DNA of 64,000 nucleotides, taken from positions 148,602 through 212,601 of the forward strand of contig QNQO01001832.1 of NCBI GenBank assembly GCA_003290165.1, given 5' to 3'. This DNA is from Berberis thunbergii. Taxonomy: Eukaryota; Streptophyta; Magnoliopsida; Ranunculales; Berberidaceae. This document shows positions 48,380 through 58,599 of the stretch, one piece after another; positions within the stretch are counted from its first letter, which is position 1; each line of letters begins with the position of its first letter. Position numbers and translations under genes: made by a program. A model generated the notes under the pieces. That model saw nothing but the letters and a program-made list of their open reading frames with translations. It was not told the origin of the DNA and made no database searches.

Positions 48380-49340
48380 ATGCATCATAACATATTGATG
48401 GAGGGGTCAGGAAATGTTGATAAGGAAGGATTCAAAAGAGCAGAAAACAAGAAGCGCAAGAAACAATTCTATCAACAAAAAACTACAAATCTTCTAGTCA
48501 TTCCGGACTCGGCTAATGAACACAATGATGGAGCTGGTACTAATGGGCCAAAGAACAAAGTTGAAGTTGAAATAAGTTCAGAAAAGTCGAACTCAGCAAA
48601 GAAGATGGACTCAAATTGTGGATATACTCCTGAAGAACTAACACATTTGACAGATGCAAACAAAGCTATACTCAACAACTTTGCCCATAATGTGAATGAC
48701 ATCAATATTGCAGTGACAAGAAAATCAGGCAGCAGTTGTAGAAGACCAAACAATAGAAAAGAATGACAACGAATTGGGGGAAGAACATGGAAGTAAGTAC
48801 CCAAATGAAATTGTGCCAAACTCAATCGAGGATGATAAAGTAGGAGAAGTCAACAACATGCTGGTAGCCGATATTTCAGGTGCAAAGAAAGACAACAACT
48901 CCTAGGATGTCAATGATGGTGAGAAATTCGGGCACCGCAATGTGATCAACTCACCGAAGCAGAACTGAATAAAGTGAAAGGTATCCTTACTTTTCCTGAG
49001 ATTGAATATGCGTTAATGACGCTAAATGAATACGAAAAGGGAAACGAAGTTCCTTCTACAATGCAAGAAGCTATTGCAAGACGTGGCAAAGAATCAATGA
49101 AGGCATACTACATTTGGTTAAAAGATGCATGGGAAGAAGATAAGAACCGCACATGTAATAGATTGAGATAGGAAAATTGTCAGGTTCCTGAAGAAGAGCA
49201 TGAGCCAGGCCTCTCTAGTGATGATGATGTGATTACAGAACCGGCTGCAAAGACGTTCTCTAATACCCACACCAAAGATTTTAGCCTTTATCCCCAAAAA
49301 TCCAATAGAACTAAGAAAACAAACAAAAAGTACAAAGGCT
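48380..49340 (+). other. Coding-like remnant of unknown family inside the permease intron
   Basis: A plus-strand ORF from 48380 (128 codons) has a Lys-rich start (AENKKRKKQFYQQKTT) and a hydrophilic middle. After shifts, a second open piece at 48974-49171 reads LTFPEIEYALMTLNEYEKGN and AYYIWLKDAWEEDKN, and a third part has EEEHEPGLSSDDDVITEP. This DNA is absent from the left permease intron, so it came in after or separately from the duplication. I do not recognise the protein; a transposon gag-like or DNA-binding product is possible. An (AAT)n run follows. Confidence 0.35.
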
Positions 49341-49470
49341 GAGTTTGTTTATTATCTAGGCTTGTTTTGGTGAATCCGCTCTCTTGTGAGAGTTTGTTTT
49401 AGTATTTGCTTTTATTTTTGTTTCATTTATGTAAAGGTTTTGGGGTTCTTAAAACCTAGCTCATTTTCAA

Positions 49471-49534
<64 letters not shown>
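49471..49534. repeat. (AAT)n microsatellite, about 21 units
   Basis: A perfect AAT run in the right permease intron, just downstream of the inserted coding-like remnant. Confidence 0.95.
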
Positions 49535-49849
49535 TTGGTCATAAATGAGATGGAATAAAAAGACTCTATTCATAAACTTGTAAAAGCTTTCGAAAATACT
49601 AGGAAATCATGTTTTTGCAATCAGAGTGACGTGGCGTGATCTTGAAAGGAAGATTACATTCCATGGAACTACATGGATTCTATGCAAATCAAAATAACCT
49701 AAAAGTTGTGCCTAATCTCTTAATTAGATTAAGAGTTTGGGAATATAATTATTTCTAAATCGTAAAAATTGGTTTTTGTTTCCAAGATTGACTATTAGCA
49801 TTAGACACTAAAGCACTGCATGCCGATTATGTTAGTCGACACCGCCAAA

Positions 49850-49975
49850 GTTGAGATGGCTCAGTGGTTGAGCGGTGATGAAAGGTATCACTAGGTTACA
49901 TGGTCGAACTCAGCCGGCGACATTTGGGATGGGAGGGGATAAGGGATAAAAAATAAATAATAATAACAATAATAA
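49850..49975 (+). repeat. tRNA-derived SINE (probable) in the permease intron
   Basis: The A-box-like GATGGCTCAGTGGTTGAGCG and B-box-like ATGGTCGAACTCAGCC are about 35 bp apart, followed by a short body and an A/T-rich tail (AAAAAATAAATAATAATAAC). It lacks the full tRNA fold, so a SINE is preferred over a tRNA gene. Confidence 0.5.
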
Positions 49976-51429
49976 TAAAATTTGTTAGTCGACGCCATTG
50001 TGCTAACAAGAACATTATCTTCACGGATGGTGCCAAAGATTTCAGGGAAATTTTTGACTCCTTGAAATGTAGTCCAAATTATTCAGATATGGATCCATCC
50101 AAAAGTTTCTTCACGGTCCATTTTCTTCCTCTCTAGAGCTTCTACAGCATTACCAATTTCAGAGGCCCGCAAACTCAAAATAACATCTAGCTAGGCTTTG
50201 GTATAAAAGAAAAGAAAGCATAACTTGTGATGAGAAATATTGTACAAACTTTACCAAGCAAGAATCCATTGGCTCCAGTGAGGAAACAAAAAGAGAAAAA
50301 GCTTAAAATAAGAACCCAAACCACATAGGTAACAGTAACACAGAGTTAATTTGGGACTCCCAAGGGGGCCACATCGCTGGGTTGCTGTCAGGCCTGGGCT
50401 TATCACCAGTTACCAGTTTTACTCAAAACAAGATATGATGAGAAAACAAACAATTTCTGTAGCTTGTTGTCACAAGTCAAATTATAGAAACAAACTGAAA
50501 AAAGTGTAAGGGGGTGCGAAACATACCTCGAAATCATGGTTCACAAGAACTCCAATTAGGCTAACAATCGCTGCAAAACAGTGAGGACGATCTGAAACTG
50601 AATCATCACATTAACTGTAACAACTCGAGTTGCCTTTGTATAAGCAAGTTCAATCCAAGGGGAAATGACACCAATTACAAGTGAACTAAGCAAAGTCATC
50701 AAGAAACCTAACAAGTAGTTTCCGCTTGTTACATTGGCAGCCCGATCATTATTGGCATGAAGGCCCAAAACAACGGATCCAAGTGTCATAAGGAACACCG
50801 CATTTACAGAAAATGCGTTGAACTTCTGCTTCACAATGAACCATGCAGCCAAAGCAACGAAGGGAAGATTAGTGGCATATAGAAGAGTTGATGTAGTTAT
50901 AGGAACGTAAGCCAGACCGATAGCATATAACCAGTTGGCTAGACCGCTCAGGGCACCTATAAGCGCAGCATGGATGCACATGGTACCTTCCATGAAGAAA
51001 TGAGAGGTTGAGACACCTTGTAGTTTAGATTTGATGAATTGATACATTACAGGGATGAAGAGGACAGGAAACCCAAGGTTTTGAGAAAGAGTGAGAAGCC
51101 ATTTACGAGTACCGCCATGGATATAGTAAAGGCGCGTTAACATTGGCGCTGCTATAGATCCTACAGCCATTACAAAACAACTGAGTAAGAGAAGAGCCCA
51201 CTTTTTAGCCTTCTTTTGGGTTTCATCGCCATCTGTTGGGGGGAGTGTTTGGAGTTCATTCATGCCTGTGGTGGGTTTGATGATTTCGATTTCAAGCGTT
51301 GGAGAACATTGGGATTCTTTGTCTGTCTCCATGTCTGTGTTGCGATGGAGGAGGAGAAAATTGAGACAGAGAGAGTGAGAGAGAAGGAGATATATAAAAC
51401 AACAAAGCCGTTCAAGAATTGCTGACAAG

Positions 51430-52050
51430 TGGTTCTAAGCTGGCATGGATTTCAGTTTACTCTCACACACTTATCATGTGCATTTATACCATGTATTTCC
51501 TTATTGCGATAAGAGATGTGAGGATAGAAGTGATTATGACAATACAAAAGCATCTGGACATTATTATTATTTTTATATTGAAAATACCATATCAGACTTG
51601 AGCATATATGCATATATAGTATGGATATCTGAGTGAACTTTGGAAAGAGTTTTCATTTTCCTAATGAACATAAAAGTTTGTACAATGTTTGATTCTGCTT
51701 AACTTGGTTTTTCTTATCCTTAACCTTTAAGCAATACTAATTACCAGGTTGTTCTTTCCAAACAAAAGCAAATATATGTTCATAGCAAAATCTTGACAAA
51801 GGTTTTAAGAGTTGTAATACCCTCAAATCCAATCAGATAACTCAGAAAAATCTATTTACTTCTCTACCCCTAAACCAAACACAGCCTAAAGATGTAAAAG
51901 GCTGCTAAAACTTAACCCAGAGTAGGGATCTCGAAGGCTTATAATTAGATAAGTCCTCCATTAATCCTCTATTAACTATAGGGGGGCATAGAAGTAATTC
52001 AACCAAGTGGTAATTATGAATTGAAGGTATGACCCACTAAACATTACTGA
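51430..52050. other. Upstream region of the right permease gene
   Basis: AT-rich DNA with no gene. A possible promoter for the minus-strand permease would lie in about 51360-51600. I could not choose a TATA box with confidence. Confidence 0.35.
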
Positions 52051-52052
52051 TT

Positions 52053-52186
52053 CTAGGGAGCGAGGGAGACCACGCCAGAGCAGCCCAACACCGACCACCC
52101 TCCTCGCGCGCGATGTTCATCACTGTGCATCTTGAGGAGGATGGGCAGTGTTGAACTGCCCTCACGCGATCTCCCTCGCTCCCTAG
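52053..52186. mobile_element. Small MITE with 17-bp perfect inverted termini (134 bp)
   Basis: CTAGGGAGCGAGGGAGA at the left is exactly complementary to TCTCCCTCGCTCCCTAG at the right. The inner arms (AGCAGCCCAACACCGACCA and TGGGCAGTGTTGAACTGCCC) also pair in part. No internal gene. It is GC-rich relative to its surroundings. Confidence 0.75.
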
Positions 52187-52189
52187 ACT

Positions 52190-53150
52190 TACTCTTACAA
52201 AAATGTCAATATGAAACTATAAAGATACAAATTACAAATAACTTCATTTCATATGAAAGTAGAAAATAACTTATTTTCCTAAGGTACATGATTTAAGGTT
52301 GTACCATATTTAATACATTTTTAGCCATGACAGTGAATCTTTGTGAAAAAAATCATTACATTTTCTTGTGTCTATATTTATACAAATACTTTTTTCTGCA
52401 TCTCGTAAAGCAAATTTATTACTTAAAAAAAAGAATGAGACACAAGTGCATAGGGAAGAACACTGCATAGAAAAAAAATTACGAGTCCAACACTATCTAA
52501 TATCAAATACAAATGCTTGCGCAGTTGCATAGACTTTATAGTGACGTTCTTGCTTTCCCAATATATTGTTTTTATTACGTGAAAATTATAAATTATAAGG
52601 GTGTTTTAATTTTTTAAGTAGTCATAATTAATAAATGAAGAAGTTAAAGTCTTGTTGCCCTATCATTAAAGGTTTTTTTTTTTTTTTTTTTTTTGTGTGT
52701 GTTTGGCCATTCATTAATTTATACCTAATAAATTAGTATTTATTTTAAATTTTAATTGAGTCGAATAGTCCTCATTTTCTAATGGATTTGTTAGTTCCAT
52801 AACAATGAACGGTTAAAATTTATTAATGGACCAAAATAACCCACTCCAAATGCAATGCATCCAATGGATTTGTTTTTAATTGGCAATCTTGGGGTAATCC
52901 CATGGTTGATGAAATGAGGAAAAAAATTTCCCCAAACTCTTTTCCATTTTCCGTTTCCCATATTTTGTAACACGTATGATGCGTCCAAAGATCGCTCTCC
53001 TGTGAGTTTGACCTGTAAAACAAATGTTAGACTATCAAGGACCAAATTTTTGGTGGCCGAAGGCACTCCGATGCTTAAGTCAACAACTCTATTTGAAGAA
53101 AGAAGTAAATCTGGACAGAACTCAATTAAAATTGCATACCGTGTTGAATG
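52190..53150. other. Gene-free AT-rich stretch
   Basis: Contains a T run at about 52673-52695 and no convincing gene. The overlapping minus-strand ORFs at 52791-53066 have no recognisable domain. Confidence 0.5.
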
Positions 53151-53199
53151 TTCCCTTTACCTTTTATAATGGTCGCGGTTAATTCTCTGCGTGACTTAA

Positions 53200-53935
53200 G
53201 CATGCGAGGCGCAATGGAATGAGATGTTTTTCGTAACAATCCCCTCTTTGACGGAGATGCATCCGTGGAGGCGTAACTTCCTCCACGACTCTTTTTGATG
53301 CAACGTTCATCTTCTTTATGAGGGGACTCGTGTCGGGCCTGGATTCGGGTTTTGATTATATCTTCTTATAGTGGGCATTGTCGGGCCCCTATGGTTGGCT
53401 TCATTCTTCTTGGGTTTTACGGGCTGACCCAGTAGATGGGACTCCATATCCTCGCGATGGATGTTCTCTGCCACTTGTATGGCCGCAATGATCGGGCTAT
53501 TTTGATGTATCATCAACTACTCCCCTTTAGTTAGTGGGTATACTGATGTGGCTACTTACTTCGTGACGGTTTATCTTTCAATTCCATCATTGCCTTGTAT
53601 TTAATATTGTCAGTGACTTTTTGCCGTTGGAGTCTTGATTCTTTACTTGCCCGTTCGTTTTTGTGTACATTTTTGAGATTTCACATAGCCATCATATCTC
53701 ATACACTGTCCTGTGAGCAATCCCTTCATTGCTCTGCTCTATAAAAGGGGACGTGAAAATTTGATTTTCCCTCTTTACGCTATCTTTGAAGTTAGGGTTC
53801 GTTTCTTCCTTCGCCTTCTTCGTTCTTTTTGCTTTTCTTGTTCCTTGATAATGTATGTTGGTGATAAACTAAGCGGTAAGTCGCTAGCTATTTATGAGGC
53901 TCATTTTTTTCCCAAGAAAGCTTCTTAGGTGTCAC
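53200..53935 (+). repeat. LTR/leader region of a gypsy Tat-like element (probable)
   Basis: A TATA-type GCTCTATAAAAGGGGACG (about 53735-53752) lies about 100-180 bp before the gag-like coding remnant. The upstream text is GC-richer than the surroundings and resembles a plant LTR promoter. No second LTR is visible. Confidence 0.45.
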
Positions 53936-55891
53936 TGAACAGCCTTCGTTCTGACTACAATCTGTCGCCCGGCCTCAAGATTATCTTGCCTAGATAGAAC
54001 GATAGTCCTTGTAATCCAAGGTCTGGGGTACGTCGCATTGTATCCGTGCATGTTTTCTTCTAGCCTTCGGTTTCAAGTTTCGTAGTTGTTTTGAGAGTAT
54101 CTTAACTTCTTGGGCATTCCTCCAGCTCAAATGGGTCTTAATGGTTGGAGAGTAATGATTTCTTCTTACGCGAGGGCTATTTGTCCAACATTCTTTTGAC
54201 AGTGAGGGTTTTGCATTTGGTGGTTGGTATGATGGTGACCAAGGATATCTGCTTCCTCCATTATACTGTTTGCTTCGAAAAGCTTAACGATGACATCAGT
54301 GATTGGTCAAGGTCTTGGCTTTATGCTTACGTTAACTCTAGCTACTTTTTACTGCGAGGTCAACTTCATTCCAAGTTCCCAATAAATGGAAGAACCTTCA
54401 GTTAACTGTGGAGGACTAGATAATTAGTGACCGATTCTTGAAGCTTCCCAAGTTTCCTGTGGATGCATTTCTTTTCGAGGACATCCTGGATCGTAGTGGT
54501 TTGTACACTATGAACAAAGCGGAGTGAGTCTTGCTTACTGAGTCACGTGCCGAGGATATTGTTGCTCGCGCTACTCGTGCTGGCGTTAGTGATCCTAACA
54601 TTGATTGGAAAGTGAGTTCAGACAGGCGTGTTACGAATCTCAATGCTCTTGTTAATGTCGTAGTTCCGACTTCTAGAAAAAGGAAGCTTGCGAGACCCAC
54701 TAGTCCGTCGAGGTGACTGCCGGTAGATCCTAGTCGGGTTATGAGGAAAAAACTGCTTTCTACTTGTGGTTCTACTTGGATTGAATCCCGTCTGAGCTCT
54801 GGTCATGATGTTACAGAGGCTTTTTTTTCATCCAAATCCTTCCTGTGAAGATGTCGTAAAAGATGACCGCGTATCTCTCGAGGAGGTTGAGGAGATGAGG
54901 CTGGTGTTGGAGAGGAACGATAAAGAGACTACTCGTCTGTTGGACGATAATGAAAAGAGGCTTCATTCTGCTTATGTTGTTTCGGATGTTGCTGAATTGT
55001 CTGACGATGAGCTCTAGGCTGTTGATGATAAAATGCTCCAGTTAGCAGTGGAGCAGTTTAAAGAGGTTGTTGGTGGTGGTCAGAGTTTCGACGTTCACTC
55101 TCATCCTTCTTCTATTGACGTTAGTAATGCGGCTAAATTCTTAGTTTCTCCTCGTGTTCCCGCTGTTACTACTTCTGTTCATGCTATGGCTGCTTCTCGC
55201 CGGAAGGATAAGAGCGGTTTTTCTGTTGTCATTGTTGTTCCTTCCGCCATTCCGGTTGTTGGGGGTGGTTCTTCAGTGCTTCCGGATCCTCGTGTTCTTC
55301 ATCCATGGGTTGGCTGGACTGAATCAAGCCCAAAAGATATTCGTATCAAGTCGGATGACAAGTTTTGTTGGTTCACTCAGCTTGACGTGCAAGATGGTGC
55401 ACACAAGTTGATAAATGAATGACACATGTGATCAGTGAAAAAACATTGATGCCCGTATTGGATCCATGTGACCACTTTGATTGTGGTATTGAGCAGATAA
55501 TTGATGGGGTGAATCATCTCGCCTATGTAGGGGTAATGGCCTCGGTTTATCGAGTCAGCCTTGATCAGGTGGTTTCTTTGGAGAGAAGGTTGGTCGCAAT
55601 GTTGCTACTATTTTCTCACGTTCTTTCCCAATTTGACGTGTTGAGAGCGCAATGCATAGATTGCGCAGATTTGAAGAAGACTGCCAGGGCTGCTCAGACT
55701 TTGTTGACTGAGGCGAAAAGTATGCGGGATAAATAAGTTGCTGAGCTTGAGTCCTTGAAAGCCAAGTTGGATGAGGTTCATGCCCGTCTACGTGATGTGG
55801 AGAAGGAGTTATCTACTGAGAAGGTAGCTTATGATGAAGCTTTTTGTGCTCAGATTGAACAATCTGTTATTCCCGATATCGCTGAGAGGCA
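53842..55891 (+). pseudogene. gag-like ORF of a decayed gypsy (Tat-type) element
   Basis: Plus-strand fragments in several frames make up one broken protein: LSPGLKIILPR near 53960, then DDISDWSRSWLYAYVNSSYF and FPINGRTF (to about 54400). A basic hinge (TSRKRKLARP) and a long hydrophilic part follow, with IEQIIDGVNHLAYVGVMASV and a coiled coil (LKAKLDEVHARLRDVEKELS) near its end. The pattern is that of the putative gypsy-type transposon family found at the start of plant Tat elements. Many stops are present. The text is cut at 55891 by the CACTACAAG end of another transposon. Confidence 0.5.
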
Positions 55892-56682
55892 CACTACAAG
55901 AAATATGGCATGAGGTGAAGAACGTTGTTCCTCACTAAAACATGTTAATTCGTCATCGTTCAACGATGGTCAGGAATTTCAATCGTCACAGCGTTCCTCA
56001 CATAAGGGGCATTAAGGAAGTATCAGGTGACGAATTCCTTATCCGTCACGGATAGTCCGCTTACGTGACGAGTAGTTCCTCACATAAACTCAACGCGCAT
56101 GTATACAATTACAACATGGGTGACACAAATTTTGTCACTATAAAGTGTTATGTGTGATGAAAAGCTGGCGTCACGTGTGGCGACTTTCTGTAATGAATCG
56201 TTATTCACTTATGTGATTTATATGTGAGGAACAGTTTGTCACGATAGTAATTTAAATATTTACTAAGAACTTTCTGTGAGGAATCTTTCATCACTTATAT
56301 AATTTATATGTAAGGAACATTTTGTCATGGTTTCATAGATTAATTTAAATTATCTACCTGTGAAAATTTTCTTCACACTTTCATTATATTTGTAACAATT
56401 CATTTTCACCCATTTATTGTAGCTATTTACTAGCACATATTTATAAATAGCCCCACCTATATATATATATTTTTGTAATGTACAGTCTAAAATTAAAATA
56501 GTAGAATTTTCATTCATAAAAAAATATTGCATTCTTTCATTACATATGCGAAGTCGCAAAACCGAATACAATAATGATATCAAGTTACACCATGTTGATG
56601 TCCGAAAAATAACTAACACTACTCTAGTAACACTAAGCTCTTTAACTCATCAACATCTATTCATATCCACAACCCCCTTGAA

Positions 56683-56813
56683 TCATTCTTCATCACCATC
56701 ATGGTCACCAAGCTCATCAAAATGAAGATCATTTGGATGTACGTCACTACCATTAGAACTGTTTGGAGGAAACACTGTTGGTACGACCTTGCATTGTAGT
56801 TGCCAAAAAGCCT
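56683..56813 (-). pseudogene. C-terminal exon of a CACTA-encoded protein (probable)
   Basis: On the minus strand, after an intron-type TCAAATGCAG, an open exon reads AFWQLQCKVVPTVF, then NDLHFDELGDHDGDEE and a stop (56683-56685). Acidic C-terminal ends are usual for transposase-associated proteins of this class, and the exon lies just inside the CACTA terminus in the expected orientation. The family link is from position, not from a domain. Confidence 0.4.
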
Positions 56814-57688
56814 GCATTTGACATTAAGTATAAGTGTTAGTAAAATTTATTTTTCTAAGGATAAACTAAAGATGTAAAAGGAAACTACAAATGTTATTTC
56901 ACTGTGTTCAACAAAAGGGTATGATCCATTTTAATAGATAATCTAATGAACACCTGATATGAAGACTGATATGAAGTACCTTAAAGAACGTATATTTAGT
57001 ATCTTTATGTCCAATGACATATATTCACTTCTAACACTAATCAGAAAAACAAATATTCTTAGGGTGTCCTTGGTTGCATGGAATCCTATATCATGGGAAT
57101 TCATGAGGAGGCCCAACATTTAAGGCTAAATTGATGTATTACTCGACATCTACCATTAAATTTTGTAATCAATAGTGGGAATGAAAGTCCCATGAATATG
57201 AGAATCATATGCCTTGGGACATAAATTTTCAGACATAAACTATAGTCAGTGACTTGTGTAACTATAGTATGTCAGACATAAACTTTCAGAATTTATAACT
57301 CTAACTAGCTATAACTAATTTAAGTAATTGAACAAAAACCCCAAAGAAAGCCAAATAATGAATGAAATATCTCAAGACTACAACGCAGAAAACCTACACT
57401 GAAATAAAGAAACACCCACAAATAAACAAAGAAAAACAAGACTGCAACACAAAGACTGTCCAGAGTATATTTTACTTTGTTTTACAGTTTTACAGGGTCT
57501 GAAACAGGGAAAACAGAGCAGCATTTCCCTGTTACAATACTTTAAACCCTAATATTCTTTCTATACTGATCAAGCTGCTCTGGATGATATGATTGGCGGT
57601 TACTCTCATTTAGCTTTGTTGGATGTGAAGCTCAAGGGGTCAGTAGGAATGCTAAGCAGAATTTACAGTCTGATCTTTTAGGTTCATC

Positions 57689-57905
57689 TCACAATGGATT
57701 GGAATATAGAGAAGTAAGCAAAGTTTCTCTTGCCATAGATAGAAGAAAGGACAGGGCAAACCCAATCTTTAGTACAGTGCTACCATAATGCAGAATTTCA
57801 TTTTTAAGGTATTTATCAGAATCAGGATGGGTAGCTGCTGGTGAGTGGGTGTGTGAAGGAAGCGCATCGTCCCACATGCAAGTAAGAATACCTCGCAACT
57901 TTTTG
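57689..57905 (-). other. Open segment of unknown origin inside the second CACTA element
   Basis: A minus-strand frame includes RGILTCMWDDALPSHTHSPA and LHYGSTVLKIGFALSFLLSM. It looks more protein-like than the neighbouring AT-rich ORFs and could be a captured host exon, but I do not recognise it. Confidence 0.25.
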
Positions 57906-58182
57906 ATATTACTACAACCATTTGCAATTCTCTAAATTAAAATTGTTGCTACTAAATTAAAATGTAACCATAGGCAATAGAAATGGTTACGGCCTCATTA
58001 TTTGACACTCTTGAGTTTCAACATCTAGAGAACCAACGTGGGTGCTGGAAAGATGGAAAAAAAAACTAGAGTGGAAGAAGGCTAGATCCCTGAAAATTAA
58101 CCATTAGTTATAAACAAGTCGGGCAACCATCTCCTTGATGTTCATATTAGTTCTGATTAGAATTGTCACCTTCATCTATGGA

Positions 58183-58467
58183 TGAAAAGTTAAAGATGAG
58201 AAAATGTATTTTTGTTTATTGATGTTCATCATTACAAAGATGATATATATACATGTATAGAATAAAGTTTACATAGAAGGAAATTATTTTAAGGAGTTAT
58301 ACATAGAAGGACATTATTTTGTGCCTGTAAAGCTGAGATCTTTACAGAATATTCTGAGATATTCACAAAATATGCTAAGTATCAAATCAAATCAAATCAA
58401 ATATCAACAAAATATGCTGAGATCTTCACAAAATATGTTGAATATCCAATCAAATCAAATCTCAACA
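58183..58467 (-). repeat. 3' LTR of copia element 3 (about 285 bp)
   Basis: Read on the minus strand it starts TGTTGAGATTTGATTTGATT right after the purine tract TTGAGGGGGAG (58468-58478, complement). It contains several ATATTTTGTGAAGATCTCAG-like words and ends near CTTTAACTTTTCA. The inner border is firm; the outer border at 58183 is the likeliest CA end. Confidence 0.65.
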
Positions 58468-58599
58468 CTCCCCCTCAAGTTGGAGCATGAATATCGAGAA
58501 TGTTCAACTTACTTATTAACTTCGTAAAAATGTTTCCTCCTAAAACTTAGTGCAGACATCGGCCAACTGAAGATATAAGAGAACAAATTTTGTAACAAT

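Larger units (their letters stand above)
47939..51332 (-). pseudogene. Purine permease (PUP-type) gene, right copy, with a one-base frameshift
   Basis: Two exons on the minus strand: 50527-51332 and 47939-48281, with GT-AG borders. The start METDKESQCSPTLEIEI is followed by a Lys-rich turn (ETQKKAKKWALLLL) and helices typical of purine permeases: FVMAVGSIAAPMLTRLYYIH, SQNLGFPVLFIPVMYQFIKS, WLYAIGLAYVPITTSTLLYA, FVALAAWFIVKQKFNAFSVN, WIELAYTKATRVVTVNVMIQ. The last exon ends in LALSLNLWGFVSYFYGEYKK. Relative to the left copy one base is missing around 50570-50582, so the frame ends at 50556 after about 259 residues instead of about 380. If that base is an assembly error the gene would be functional. 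The intron (2.2 kb) is four times longer than in the left copy because of inserted DNA. Confidence 0.82.
55892..58182 (-). mobile_element. Left end of a second CACTA transposon (right end not found)
   Basis: The terminus CACTACAAGAAATATGGC starts at 55892. It is followed by subterminal repeats based on GTTCCTCAC and GTGAGGAAC with TCGTCAC-type words to about 56330. The sequence family differs from the element at 3420. The immediately preceding bases are GCA, the expected 3-bp target copy, but a matching right end was not seen before 64000. The minus-strand copia element at 58183-62700 may be nested in it. The end coordinate here only marks where copia sequence begins. Confidence 0.65.

Noticed and set aside
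49850..49930. tRNA gene
   Set aside because: Box A and box B words are present, but the acceptor and anticodon arms do not pair; a SINE fits better.
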